A DNA stretch of 64,000 nucleotides from JAFGRU01 sp016934985 (lineage in GTDB: Bacteria > Desulfobacterota > Desulfuromonadia > Desulfuromonadales > JAAYDE01). How positions within the stretch are numbered: position 1 is the stretch's first letter; every line of letters starts with the position of its first letter. The notes under the pieces were generated by a model that was given only the letters and a program-made list of their open reading frames with translations, had not been told where the DNA came from and searched no databases. A program made the translations under genes and the position numbers. Shown in pieces: positions 33,634 through 43,169 of this stretch. The stretch covers positions 186,001 through 250,000 of the forward strand of contig CAXXJQ010000002.1 of the NCBI GenBank assembly GCA_963665045.2, given 5' to 3'.

Positions 33634-34379
33634 CGGCTGATATTTCATCCCAGTCCTCCGGCAATTTGCTGTTCAGGGTTCTTTCCTATAACATTCATCG
33701 CGGCATCGGCTTCAGTCGCCGAAAAAACATAGCCCGGATTGCTGCCATCATCCGCGACATAAATCCGGATATTGTCGCCCTGCAGGAGGTGGAAAACATC
33801 CCGACGGGTTCCCCCGATTCCGAACAACTCGCGTTCCTGGCGGCCCAGACGGGTTTGAAGGCTATTTCTGGCCCCACCCTCCTCAGCAGGAAAGGCGATT
33901 ACGGCAACGCGGTTTTGAGCCGGGTGCCGGTTCAAGAAGTCCGGCGCCACGACATCAGTTATTCGGGTAAGGAGCCACGTGGCCTTATTGATATTGAATT
34001 GGCTCCGGACTGGGGGCACTTGAGAATTCTGGCAACGCATCTGGGGCTGAAAGCCGATGAACGTCGTTATCAGGCCAACCTCCTGGAATCGATTCTCTCA
34101 GGGTCGAAGACAAAACCCGTCATCCTCATGGGGGATATGAACGAATGGATGCCCACAGGAAGGAGCACCCGCTTTTTACAAAATTTCTTTGGTCGCAGTC
34201 CTTTCCTTAGAACCTTTCCAGCCCTATTACCGATTTTTGCCCTTGACAGAATTTTCGTTTCCCCAAATAACATTATGCTTAATCTGCAAACCGTCACCTC
34301 TTTTCAGGCACGCATAGCTTCAGACCATTTGCCGATACTGGCAACAATAAAAATTTCTCCTCACAAAAATACAATATAA
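33630..34379 (+). CDS. Endonuclease/exonuclease/phosphatase family protein
   Basis: 249 aa. EEP fold motifs in order: LSYNIHRGIG, DIVALQEVEN (metal Glu), GNAVLSRVPV, ATHLGLKADER, LMGDMNEW and SDHLPILATI (catalytic His). Members cleave phosphodiesters of nucleic acids, lipids or inositol phosphates. Translational coupling (ATGA) with the PLD-VTT gene implies a joint role, probably in phospholipid turnover. Confidence 0.92.
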   Translation: MTADISSQSSGNLLFRVLSYNIHRGIGFSRRKNIARIAAIIRDINPDIVALQEVENIPTGSPDSEQLAFLAAQTGLKAISGPTLLSRKGDYGNAVLSRVPVQEVRRHDISYSGKEPRGLIDIELAPDWGHLRILATHLGLKADERRYQANLLESILSGSKTKPVILMGDMNEWMPTGRSTRFLQNFFGRSPFLRTFPALLPIFALDRIFVSPNNIMLNLQTVTSFQARIASDHLPILATIKISPHKNTI

Positions 34380-34387
34380 AAAAGAAG

Positions 34388-34423
34388 GCGCCTGTATAAA
34401 AATATACAGACGCCACTTTTTAT
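34388..34423. terminator. Bidirectional terminator
   Basis: Stem GGCGCCTGTATA / TATACAGACGCC with one mismatch and an AAAA loop, flanked by A-rich and T-rich tracts. It serves the convergent EEP gene and the small coiled-coil gene. Confidence 0.8.
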
Positions 34424-34477
34424 GAAATCAATTTTGAATAAATTTTATTTAAAAATTTTTACACGACATAATAAATT

Positions 34478-34687
34478 TTAACTCTTAGAGAAAAACCTTA
34501 ACATAGCACGCCAATCTTCAACCGCCTTACTCCAAACACCTTTTTGTTCTTCAAAATCAGCCTCTGATGAATTAATCAGTTTATTTATTTTGCTCCTGTT
34601 TTCTTCTACTATATTCTGAAGTTTGGCGATATGTTCTTCCATTTCGGACAATTCTTCTTGAGCTGTTCTTTTAAATTCTTCTGGCAT
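34478..34687 (-). CDS. Small coiled-coil protein (69 aa)
   Basis: Acidic, heptad-patterned helix through residues 8-50 (ELSEMEEHIAKLQNIVEENR), then WSKAVEDWRAMLRFF. AAAGGAG precedes ATG 34687. No signal peptide. Function unknown; the coil suggests a self-associating or adaptor protein. Confidence 0.7.
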   Translation of the reverse strand: MPEEFKRTAQEELSEMEEHIAKLQNIVEENRSKINKLINSSEADFEEQKGVWSKAVEDWRAMLRFFSKS

Positions 34688-34985
34688 AATGATCTCCTTT
34701 CATTAAATAAAAAATAAAAAAACAGAATATTTTATGTATCCCATTTAAATAAAACCATAACAAAAATATTTTTTGTGTCAAACCAAATTTTTCAAAATTT
34801 ATTCGACAATTATTGGCATATTTCATATTTATAATTTTGAAATTTTGTTCAATTGAAAATATTATTTATATAATTTTTTAAATTTATTAAAATCCTTGTT
34901 AACTGTTTTAATTTTTCATATCAACCATTAATTAAAGAAATCATTGAAAAAATTGTTATAATTATTAAATTGAAAGGAGACAAAA
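34688..34985. other. Very AT-rich intergenic region
   Basis: About 300 bp, markedly poorer in G+C than its surroundings. It separates two divergent genes and probably contains both promoters; a TATAAT lies at 34957-34962 without a good -35. Could be a nucleoid-protein binding region (inference). Confidence 0.5.
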
Positions 34986-34997
34986 AAGTTAAGGAGC

Positions 34998-35741
34998 TTG
35001 AAAGAACTGCTGGGATACCAACTTTCAGCCCAGGATGGTGATATCGGAAAAATTCATGAATTTTTCTTTAACGACGATTTCTGGGCAGTGGTCTACCTGG
35101 TAGTCGATATAGGGGGTTGGTTTTCAGGTAGAAAGGTCCTGATTGCCCCCCAGTCCGTAGGCCAGCCCGAATTCATAAACCAGAAAATTCCGGTCCTTCT
35201 TACCCGGGGAAAAATTAAAAACAGCCCCGATGTGGAAACGGATAAACCCGTTTCCCGGCAGAAGGAGATTGAGCTGCATGACTATTTCAATTGGCGCTAT
35301 TACTGGGCAACTCTGACTATTCCAGGGGAGCCCCCGCTTCCGCCTCCCATCCCAGGAGAAAAGACCGAAGCTGAACTCGAAGCAAAGACCCGCATGGAAA
35401 AGGATTTCGATTCCCATCTGCGTAGCAGCCGGGAAGTAACGGGCTACCACATCGCTGCGGCGGATGGAGACATAGGCCATTTGGAAGATATTATTGCCGA
35501 TGACGAAGTGTGGGACCTGCGTTATATAGTGGTCGATACCAAAAACTGGCTGCCGGGCAAAAAAGTGCTGATTTCACCCGCCTGGATTTCCAAAATTTCC
35601 TGGAGTAAGTCAAAAGTTTATATTGATCTGACGCGGGAACAGATCCAAAAAAGCCCGGAATACGATCCGACACAACCCATTAACCGTGATTATGAAAACG
35701 TTCTCTGCGATTTTTACGGCCGCCCCAAATATTGGGAATAA
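34998..35741 (+). CDS. Double PRC-barrel domain protein
   Basis: About 247 aa. Two PRC-barrels: GYQLSAQDGDIGKIHEFFFN with VVDIGGWFSGRKVLI, and GYHIAAADGDIGHLEDIIAD with VVDTKNWLPGKKVLI. Each is followed by a helical linker ending in YYW or KYW. PRC-barrels bind RNA or protein partners; this tandem type is common in soil and sediment bacteria, without known role. The start is odd: TTG 34998 is the first standard codon, but the best ribosome site (AAAGGAG 34973-34979) points to an AAG at 34986 where homologues would place ATG. Confidence 0.85.
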   Translation: MKELLGYQLSAQDGDIGKIHEFFFNDDFWAVVYLVVDIGGWFSGRKVLIAPQSVGQPEFINQKIPVLLTRGKIKNSPDVETDKPVSRQKEIELHDYFNWRYYWATLTIPGEPPLPPPIPGEKTEAELEAKTRMEKDFDSHLRSSREVTGYHIAAADGDIGHLEDIIADDEVWDLRYIVVDTKNWLPGKKVLISPAWISKISWSKSKVYIDLTREQIQKSPEYDPTQPINRDYENVLCDFYGRPKYWE

Positions 35742-35833
35742 TAAAGAAACAAGTGGCTTACGACAAAAATTTTCTTTATGGCACCCTAAGGTTTCCTGAA
35801 AAATGGTTCTAAAATTCTGACAGGAGGTAAATT

Positions 35834-36454
35834 GTGGCAAAAATTCAAGTGGTCTTTTACAGTATGTACGGACATGTCTATCAACTGGCAAAAGCTGTAT
35901 CCGAGGGCGTCAGAGAGGTTCCAGGGGCGGAGGTCGAACTCTACCAGGTGGCCGAACTAGTACCGGACGAAGCTCTGGAAAAAAGCGGGGCTAAAAAGGC
36001 GCGGGAGGCTTTCAAGGATATTCCGATAATTAAACCGGCCCAGCTGGCCGAGGCTGACGCCATTATTTTCGGCACTCCGACCCGTTTCGGCAATATGTGC
36101 GCCCAGATGAGAAATTTCCTCGACCAGACCTCTCAGCTCTGGCTCAAGGGATCTCTCATCGGCAAGGTAGGAAGCGTCTTTACCAGTACCGGGACCCAGC
36201 ACGGCGGCCAGGAAACCACCATCACCAGTTTCCACACCACCCTGCTCCACCAGGGTATGATCATTGTCGGCGTCCCTTATTCGGAACAACGGTTGATGAC
36301 CATGAAGGAAATTACCGGCGGCACGCCTTACGGAGCCTCGACCCTGGCAGATACCGACGGTTCACGAATACCCTCGGAAAATGAGCTGGCCATCGCCCGT
36401 TTCCAGGGAAGGCATGTTGCCGAAATAACAGCTAAGCTGAAAAAGGGTGCATAA
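35834..36454 (+). CDS. wrbA: NAD(P)H:quinone oxidoreductase WrbA
   Basis: 206 aa flavodoxin-like enzyme that reduces quinones by two electrons. YSMYGHVYQLA (FMN phosphate loop), GTPTRFGNMCAQMRNFLDQT, GSVFTSTGTQHGGQETT and GGTPYGAST are diagnostic. GTG start at 35834 with AGGAGG ideally placed. Length is typical. Confidence 0.95.
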   Translation: MAKIQVVFYSMYGHVYQLAKAVSEGVREVPGAEVELYQVAELVPDEALEKSGAKKAREAFKDIPIIKPAQLAEADAIIFGTPTRFGNMCAQMRNFLDQTSQLWLKGSLIGKVGSVFTSTGTQHGGQETTITSFHTTLLHQGMIIVGVPYSEQRLMTMKEITGGTPYGASTLADTDGSRIPSENELAIARFQGRHVAEITAKLKKGA

Positions 36455-36550
36455 AAACGGGAAAAAGGTTAAAAGAAAGTTTCAAAAGAATTTAATCGCT
36501 TCTATCTAATTTAAACCCAGAAAAACAAGTCATCTTCTGGAGAAACGCAG

Positions 36551-37048
36551 ATGAATATTTCTCATGTTAAAACCGGCCTGTTAAGTTTTGCTGCCTTTGC
36601 CCTTTTTTCCGGCGTGGTTCCAGGCGGCTATTCTGCAGTATATGCCGATGACCAGACAGCACCAACTGTTGAAAAAAGCACCGCTGAAAATCTCCAGCAG
36701 GAAGTCTCTGAAACGGCGGAATCAATAAAAAAGTATACAGTCGAACAGCGGGATGAAGCTGTTGCAGAAGCAAAAAAGCAGATGAATGAACTTGACGCAC
36801 GTATCGAACATTGGCAAAACCAACTGGATGCCAAACGTGACCAAATGAGCCAATCTGCACAGGAAAATTGGCAGGCATCCATAAAAAACCTTCAGGAACA
36901 ACGCAACAAACTTTCCGAGTGGTTTGGCGGCATGAAACACAGCTCGGTCGACACCTGGGAAAATATTAAGAAAGGATTTTCCCAGGCGTATTCCTCTGTG
37001 GAAAATTCATTGCAAAAGGCACAGGAAAAATCCCGGCTCGGGGAATAG
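36551..37048 (+). CDS. Secreted coiled-coil protein
   Basis: 165 aa. Signal peptide to about residue 32 (LLSFAAFALFSGVVPGGYS.., likely cleavage after VYA). The mature protein is almost wholly helical: EAKKQMNELDARIEHWQNQL, ASIKNLQEQRNKLSEWF, VDTWENIKKGFSQAY. It resembles Sll1863-like stress-associated periplasmic proteins in pattern; function unknown. Closed by its own terminator. Confidence 0.8.
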   Translation: MNISHVKTGLLSFAAFALFSGVVPGGYSAVYADDQTAPTVEKSTAENLQQEVSETAESIKKYTVEQRDEAVAEAKKQMNELDARIEHWQNQLDAKRDQMSQSAQENWQASIKNLQEQRNKLSEWFGGMKHSSVDTWENIKKGFSQAYSSVENSLQKAQEKSRLGE

Positions 37049-37096
37049 TGCCCTCCTTAAGGCAGGTGTATAGATTAAAATTTTTGTAACCGTGCA

Positions 37097-37136
37097 AATC
37101 CCGGTTGAAGCAAAGGGGCTTCAGCCGGGATTTTTT
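37097..37136 (+). terminator. Terminator after coiled-coil gene
   Basis: 15-bp stem with one mismatch (AATCCCGGTTGAAGC / GCTTCAGCCGGGATT) and a following T run. Confidence 0.92.
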
Positions 37137-37235
37137 CGTTGGTGCTGCAACCTACGACCTCAATTTTCACAGAAAAGCACAAGTTTTGCAGGGTTGTTGC
37201 ACAGAAAAAAAGATATGACCTAATGAAAAATTCCA

Positions 37236-38464
37236 GTGACAGCAGTAAAAAGCCGGTTTAGACTTGCTGACCATTTTATGTACTATATTCCGACTACCAG
37301 CACCCAATTAATTGATGAATGCTGCCAGCGCTCGATTGAGCTGCTGCGCCGCAACAGCGTCGACACCGGGATTCTAGCCGCATCTCCCGGGCCGCTGGCC
37401 AGTGGCCGCAAATACACAAGCATTTTCGGACGGGACACATCCATTTGCGCCCTCGGGATGGCCACCTCCGGCGTTCCCGATCTGATTGCCGTCGGGCGGA
37501 CCGGCCTTGAAACCCTGGCGCGATATCAAGCCGACAATGGCCAGATCCCCAAGGTCGTTCGCCATCCTGCAAAAGCGAGTGATTTCTGGTAAACCGACTG
37601 TATCGACGCCACCCTGTGGTGGCTGATCGCCGTGCGTCTCTTTGACCGCCTCCAGGTGCGGCCCTTGAGAAAGAATTTGCCCAGGCGATCGGCAACGCCC
37701 TTCAATGGCTGAAATGCAAAGAACATCCCATCTGGAAGCTGTTGCAACAAAACGAGGCCAGCGATTGGGCCGACATCATGCCCCGCTCCGGTTTTGTCCT
37801 TTACAGCAACGCCCTCTGGTACTGGGTCAAACGTCTCTACCAATTTCCGGGTGCCGATATTACGGCCCGATTTGCCCGTCAGCTCTTCTCCCCCTTCGAC
37901 AGCCCCCGGCCTGAGCACCCCCGGGCAGCCCTCCTGGTCGATTACATTCTCAAGGAATCCTCAGCAACGCCATTTTTTCTAAGCTTCGTGAACTTTTCTT
38001 TTTGGGGGGAAGAAATTGATGTCTTCGGCAACCTGCTTGCGGCTTTCACCGGGCTGGCAGACGTCGAGAAAAGCGAAAGGATCGTTGAAGAGCTGCTGAG
38101 GCTGGAGGCCAACCGACCACACCCCATCCGGGTGGTGGTCAATCCCATTGAGAAGGATCATGGCCTCTGGCGTAGCTACATGGAACGCCACCAGCAGAAC
38201 CTCCCCTTCCAGTATCATAACGGGGGAATCTGGCCCTTTTTCGGCTGCTTCTGGGTCATTCTTTTGGCTCACCACGGCCTGCGGGATGAAGCAAGGCATG
38301 AGCTGCAACGGCTGGCAGACCTCAACCGTGGCCGCAACTGGGAATTCAACGAATGGTTTCACGGCAAAACCGGCCAACCCATGGGCATGGCGGGGCAGTC
38401 ATGGAACGCAGCCATGTTTTTGGTTGCCGCTGCGGCACCGGGAAGAGACCTGCCTCTTTGGTGA
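37236..38464 (+). pseudogene. Broken glycogen-debranching-type glycosidase
   Basis: It resembles amylo-alpha-1,6-glucosidase-like (alpha/alpha)6 glycosidases: SGRKYTSIFGRDTSICALGM, RYQADNGQIPKVVRHP, KASDFW, CIDATLWWLIAVRLFDR, NEASDWADIMPRSGFVLYSN, QYHNGGIWPFFGCFWV and GQSWNAAMFLVA near the end. A stop codon (TAA 37590-37592) replaces the Tyr after DFW, and a single-base frameshift lies near 37655-37664. Downstream frame stays open to 38464. The start is also unclear (GTG 37236 or ATG near 37279). The nonsense change argues for true decay. Retains about 400 codons. Confidence 0.85.
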
Positions 38465-38595
38465 TTTTGCAAGGACTCGTACCGCCCAGGGACAGGACGC
38501 GGCAAGGCCATTTTGAATTTCGGAGAAAATACCCGCCGTTATAGTTACTGCCCGCTTTAAAGATGCCGACTGTTCTTTAAACCTGCCGGTAGAGG

Positions 38596-39993
38596 TTATC
38601 GCCCACCGGATCTGCTGTGATACTCCTGGGAAGCCAGAAAGCCTTGGACAATACTCTCTCTGCTCTGACCGCGGTCAAGCTTGGCGCTCCAATGAGACCA
38701 TCCGCCCTTATCCGGCTCGCGTCCCAAAATGGCCTGATAGCAGTCTCGAACAAAATTGCGGTTGCTGCTTCGATGGCTGCGATATTCCTGAGAAAACAGA
38801 AATCGGGAAACCACCCAACCGCGCTTCTGGCCTCTTTCTAGGTGTCTCACCCAGGTGGCCAACCCTCCTGAATCCGGCTCGCGGTGCAGAACGGAGCGGT
38901 ACAGCGAGCGGACAAAAACCTCGTTTGGAGCCGAGAGATTGGCCACTTCGGAAGCATAATCGCGAGCATGACCAGCTGAATTTCCCGTAGCGGATGCCAG
39001 GGCTCCACCGGTAATTTGTTTCCAGAGTTTTGCATCAAGGGACTGCTTTCGGGTTCCCGACGGCTTGAAGGTTGCCATCTGGCCACCCTTGAGCCGAGTA
39101 GAGCGGCCGTTATCCAGGCGCTTGCCCTCCACCTCCCCGCTTTCCACCAGGATGCGGGTAATACGGCTTTTGGGGCTGTAGGTCATGGCGAATCTGGTAC
39201 CGCGGATTCCGGTGGCCACGGTCGGAGAGAAAACACTGAACCCTTCCGGATTTCCGATCTCTTTAATCCTGTCCCGCGCCCTCATAAGGCTGACTCTGGC
39301 AATATGATAAAACGCCAAAGCACCGTAAGCGAGTTGGACTTCCGGGAGGTGATCCTTCGACACGCCGGGCACCCCGGGGTACTTTACCTTCCCAAATGTA
39401 ATATGAGAATCAGGCCGAAGGTCGATACGTTCATCATTGCCGGATTTGCCATTGTAGATTACAACCCGCACATTGGGCCCGGTTCTCACCTTGGCTCCCA
39501 AAGTGAGGAGCGTTCCCTTCCCCGCCTGAATCCATCTTTTCTTGTTCGGATTCCAATACTGCACCTGGCTTTTGTTGCCCACCACCTGGCCGATATGGGC
39601 TATGACCTTTTTGTCGTCCTGGCTCTTATCACGGAACTGCTCTTTTAGATAACCCTCAGCCGGTTTGAGTTGCTCGGCCCTTATCTGCTCCCTGCTTTTG
39701 CAGCTGAGCAGATAAGACCAGGTTGTTTGTCCGGGGCATCCCGGCACCGGTCCTTTGGCACGACGCCGCTCGGTTTCGGAAATATAGCCGTCGGCGCAGT
39801 AACTGTTGCCCACATAGCCTATGAGACCATGTTCGGGCAAAGTCGTATCGCGCTGTACGCAGCATTGCCCTGACATGCGGATAAAGACAAAACCATCGGG
39901 GCAGTTTTCCTGGGTGGCTTTGGCCCGGGCCTGTTGAAAAGATAAAAGAATCCCTGCAATGACAATGACGTAGCCCAAAAGAGATCGTTTCAT
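38596..39993 (-). CDS. FecR domain protein with two DUF4214 repeats
   Basis: 465 aa, signal peptide MKRSLLGYVIVIAGILLSF.. . Residues 30-115 hold eight or so Cys in a region of unknown fold (NCPDGFVFIRMSGQCCV). Residues about 130-310 are a FecR-type domain (GKGTLLTLGAKVRTGPNVRV, TVATGIRGTRFAM, VESGEVEG). The C-terminus has two DUF4214 units: FVRSLYRSVLHREPDSGG and FVRDCYQAILGREPDKGG, each followed by a SQEY motif. DUF4214 often occurs in S-layer or adhesin proteins. Probably an exported surface-associated protein. Confidence 0.88.
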   Translation of the reverse strand: MKRSLLGYVIVIAGILLSFQQARAKATQENCPDGFVFIRMSGQCCVQRDTTLPEHGLIGYVGNSYCADGYISETERRRAKGPVPGCPGQTTWSYLLSCKSREQIRAEQLKPAEGYLKEQFRDKSQDDKKVIAHIGQVVGNKSQVQYWNPNKKRWIQAGKGTLLTLGAKVRTGPNVRVVIYNGKSGNDERIDLRPDSHITFGKVKYPGVPGVSKDHLPEVQLAYGALAFYHIARVSLMRARDRIKEIGNPEGFSVFSPTVATGIRGTRFAMTYSPKSRITRILVESGEVEGKRLDNGRSTRLKGGQMATFKPSGTRKQSLDAKLWKQITGGALASATGNSAGHARDYASEVANLSAPNEVFVRSLYRSVLHREPDSGGLATWVRHLERGQKRGWVVSRFLFSQEYRSHRSSNRNFVRDCYQAILGREPDKGGWSHWSAKLDRGQSRESIVQGFLASQEYHSRSGGR

Positions 39994-40521
39994 TTGTCCG
40001 CTCCCGGTTTAGGGGAAAAGAATTTTGGCTGAGGGCAGAGTAAAAGGTAGCTTTACTCGAACCCGGTTTTTTGCAATGTGAAGCCGGGACTCCCGGCAAA
40101 ATGGTAGGTCCTAAGATAATGCAGCGTTATTTCATAGAAATCCAAAACAAGCCGAAAGAATGTTTCTTATTTGGTAATTATTCAGCTTGTCGGCACAATG
40201 CCTCGCCTCGCCCTTTCCATGGGCGACACGAGTCTTTGTGGTGAATATTTTAATATTTTATGAACTTCAGCTGATCATGTCTAATCGGAATCTCCTTTTT
40301 TTCTAATTACAAATATTAAAAGTTTGTGTATTCAAAGGCCAATACAACAAAAACAATGGGCCAGGTCCGGATTTCCCGTAATTTTTGATCAACAAGCAAA
40401 CGGGGTTTTTGGGAAAGGGCATGGCTGAGGGACCCTTTATCGACTACAATGGTTTGGATGAGGCTTGGCCAGGACAGATCAGTTCCAACGAACCTGAAAG
40501 GACATTCCCCATAGCGTCAAA
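39994..40521. other. Divergent intergenic region containing repeat B
   Basis: 528 bp between the FecR gene and the MFS gene. It holds a shortened repeat B copy (40174-40252), then AT-rich sequence. No gene seen; promoters for both neighbours are expected here but no clean boxes were found. Confidence 0.4.
40174..40252. repeat. Palindromic repeat family B, internally deleted copy
   Basis: Left end GTAATTATTCAGC is perfect, and the right part ATGGGCGACACGAGTC continues to GGTGAATATTTT. About 65 bp of the palindromic centre are missing compared with the 143-bp copies, leaving a neat shorter hairpin. Confidence 0.7.
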
Positions 40522-41883
40522 ATGATCTCCAATCCTGAAGATACAAAAAAACGCAACGCCCTGAAATCGATTGTCAGGGCGTTGCGTCACCCCAATTACC
40601 GTCTGTTTTTCTGTGGGCAGAGCATTTCCCTCATCGGCACCTGGATGCAGCGTGTCGCTCTGGGCTGGCTGATCTACCGGCTGACAGACTCAGCCCTTCT
40701 GCTGGGAGTGGTCGGCTTCGCCAGCCAGTTTCCCACGTTCCTGGTGGCGCCTTTTGCCGGGGTGCTGGCCGACCGCTGGAACCGGCACCGGATTCTGCTC
40801 TATACCCAGGCACTTGCCATGGTCCAGGCGCTGATTCTGTCCGCCCTGGTCCTGAGCGATACCGTACGGGTCTGGCATGTCGTTGCCCTGAGTATCATCC
40901 TGGGTCTCATCAACGCCTTTGACATGCCGACCCGCCAGTCCTTCATGGTCGAGATGATCGAGGATAGAAACGACCTGGGGAACGCCATCGCCCTCAACTC
41001 CTCCATGGTGAACGGCGCACGCCTCTTCGGCCCTACCCTGGCCGGCATTCTCATCGCCGTCACCGGGGAAGGCATCTGCTTTCTGCTCAACGGCCTCAGC
41101 TACCTGGCGGTGATCCTTTCACTGCTGGCGATGAAAATCACCCTAAAGCCGCCGCAGGCAAAACGGAGCCGCGTTTTTCAGCAGCTTCTCGAAGGCTTCC
41201 GTTACGCTGCGGATTTCCAGCCCATCCGTGCCATTCTTCTGATGCTTTCCCTAATAAGCCTGGTGGGAATGCCCTATATCGTACTGATGCCGGTTTTTGC
41301 CAGGGACATCCTGCACGGGGGACCGGATGCGTTCGGTTACCTGATGGGGTGTTCCGGTGTCGGTGCCCTGGCCGGAGCCCTCTACCTTGCATCAAGAAAA
41401 AGCGTGGTCGGTCTGGGCAAGATGATCCCCATCTCCGCCGCTATCTTCGGCTTGGGTCTTGGGGTCTTTTCCTTCTCGCGAAGTTTTGTTCTGTCCCTGC
41501 TCCTGATGACCCTGACCGGGTTCGGCCAGATGATTCTGCTGGCAACCGGTAATACCCTGCTGCAGACGATCGTCGAAGACGACAAACGGGGAAGGGTCAT
41601 GAGCTTTTTCACCATGTCCATTTTCGGCATGACCCCCATCGGCAGCCTTCTGGCAGGAGCCCTGGCCGGCAAGATCGGTGCGCCGTTGACGGTTTTCATC
41701 GGCGGCATGGCCTGCCTGGGAGGAGCGGCGTTTTTCGCCCGCGGACTTCCCAGCCTGCGGAAAAACATTCGTCCTATTTATGTCAAACAGGGGATTCTGC
41801 CGGAAATTGCCGTCGGCATTCAAACTGCGACCGAGTTGACGCTGGCGGAAAGAAACTCCCGAGCTAAACCGGAAAATGATTAA
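40522..41883 (+). CDS. MFS transporter, EntS-like exporter family
   Basis: 453 aa, twelve predicted membrane helices. The N-terminal LRHPNYRLFFCGQSISLIGTW, WLIYRLTDSALLLG and GVLADRWNRHRILL (MFS loop 2-3) and the mid-protein FDMPTRQSFMVEMI match the MFS_3/enterobactin-exporter group. A proton-driven efflux role for a small molecule is likely; no siderophore genes are adjacent. Confidence 0.92.
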   Translation: MISNPEDTKKRNALKSIVRALRHPNYRLFFCGQSISLIGTWMQRVALGWLIYRLTDSALLLGVVGFASQFPTFLVAPFAGVLADRWNRHRILLYTQALAMVQALILSALVLSDTVRVWHVVALSIILGLINAFDMPTRQSFMVEMIEDRNDLGNAIALNSSMVNGARLFGPTLAGILIAVTGEGICFLLNGLSYLAVILSLLAMKITLKPPQAKRSRVFQQLLEGFRYAADFQPIRAILLMLSLISLVGMPYIVLMPVFARDILHGGPDAFGYLMGCSGVGALAGALYLASRKSVVGLGKMIPISAAIFGLGLGVFSFSRSFVLSLLLMTLTGFGQMILLATGNTLLQTIVEDDKRGRVMSFFTMSIFGMTPIGSLLAGALAGKIGAPLTVFIGGMACLGGAAFFARGLPSLRKNIRPIYVKQGILPEIAVGIQTATELTLAERNSRAKPEND

Positions 41884-41936
41884 GCGAATATTTAGAATAA
41901 TAGTGGATTAAAGCAGAAGTGGACGAATCAGCAATT

Positions 41937-42079
41937 GAAACTGTTCACCGCAAGGACTCGTGTCGCCCATGGTAATGGCATCTGCCGCCCGAATGGCGGC
42001 AGCTAAGCCCCATGGATGGGTTCACGCGGCCCATGGGATGGGTGAGGCGAGGCATTGTGCCGACAAGCTGAATAATAAC
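41937..42079. repeat. Palindromic repeat family B, full copy, opposite orientation
   Basis: 143 bp between convergent genes. The right end GCTGAATAATAAC is well kept, the left end GAAACTGTTCACC has drifted. The interior GGCATCTGCCGCCC..GGCGGCAG and CCCCATGGATGGG..CCCATGGGATGGG is strongly palindromic. Confidence 0.8.
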
Positions 42080-42179
42080 CAGCAATTTTACGATTTTTTA
42101 CTTCTTTCCTGCACATCAGTTTCCCCCAGTATGGGCAAACTTGTGTACTACCATCGATGATAAATCGGCTTGTTCAGAT

Positions 42180-42836
42180 TCATTTTCGCAATTGCGTTAA
42201 ATGAGTTCTGTTGAACTCCGACAAACTTCTCAACTTCAAATCGGCAATCTCATAATCCTGAAGATCGAATTCCGCAGCTTCGGGAACAACAACGGTTTTT
42301 AAGCCTGCCGCCCTGGCTGCCATAATTCCGGATACGGAGTCTTCAAAAGCGATGCAGGCCGATGGCCTGACCTCCAGCTTCATGGCAGTGGAAAGATAAA
42401 CGTTGGGCCGCGGCTTTCCTTGTCCAACCTGGTCCGCTGAGGTGACAGCCCCGAAATAGTCCGAGATACCCAGTTTGTCCAGAACCGCCGGAATCAACCG
42501 AGACGGTGAGTTTGTCGAAAGCCCTATTTTAAAACCTTCTTTGTGAAAAAGATCGAGGACCTCCGCGACGCCGGGCATGGGCTCACCCTTCTCCCGGATA
42601 AACGACTCAACACAATCTATGACCTCATTTTCAACCGCTCCCATGCTTTTACTCGCCCAGGGATTGAGGTTATACCAAAAGTGGGTAACTTCTTTTGTCG
42701 TCATTGGAGCCGTCAAGACCGCGAGATCGTCCCGGACATCGACGCCGACGGAAGAAAAAACCAATTTTTCCGCCTTTTTCCACATGGGTTCCGAGTCAAT
42801 CAGAAGCCCATCCATATCAAAAATAACGGCTTTCAT
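42180..42836 (-). CDS. HAD family sugar-phosphatase (HxpB/YniC-like)
   Basis: 218 aa. HAD motifs: FDMDGLLIDSEPMW (nucleophile Asp), STNSPSRLI, GKPRPNVYL and FEDSVSGIMAARAAG. These match hexitol/2-deoxyglucose-6-phosphate phosphatases in size and motif style. The internal ATG 42836 starts MKAVIFDMDG; the longer frame to 42905 lacks support. Confidence 0.9.
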   Translation of the reverse strand: MKAVIFDMDGLLIDSEPMWKKAEKLVFSSVGVDVRDDLAVLTAPMTTKEVTHFWYNLNPWASKSMGAVENEVIDCVESFIREKGEPMPGVAEVLDLFHKEGFKIGLSTNSPSRLIPAVLDKLGISDYFGAVTSADQVGQGKPRPNVYLSTAMKLEVRPSACIAFEDSVSGIMAARAAGLKTVVVPEAAEFDLQDYEIADLKLRSLSEFNRTHLTQLRK

Positions 42837-43169
42837 AGCGCAACGTCTTCGGTTTGCAAATGTTGATAAAGAATCCAGGGGACTGCCCAATTTTTTTGTA
42901 GTCAACGGAATATTTTTTCAAATATGAACTAATTCGTGTCCCGCAACTAAAAAGTATTATGCCTCTATATTTCCCCAATTCCAAGACCCCCGCGACCTTA
43001 TCCATAGGGCTTACCTGCCGCTCTTCAGTCACAAAATGCCAATCAAATGCCGGAATGAAGCTTTTTTACTGAAGATTTCTAACAAATAAGTCATTATAAT
43101 TCAGTTGTTTATTTTTTTTGCAGGAAACTTTTTTGTTTTTGTACCCCAGTTTGAGGTTCAAAAAACGAT
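42837..43169. other. Divergent intergenic region
   Basis: 333 bp between the HAD phosphatase and FapA genes. No gene or repeat recognised. The last 100 bp are T/A-rich and probably hold the fapA promoter. Confidence 0.4.
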
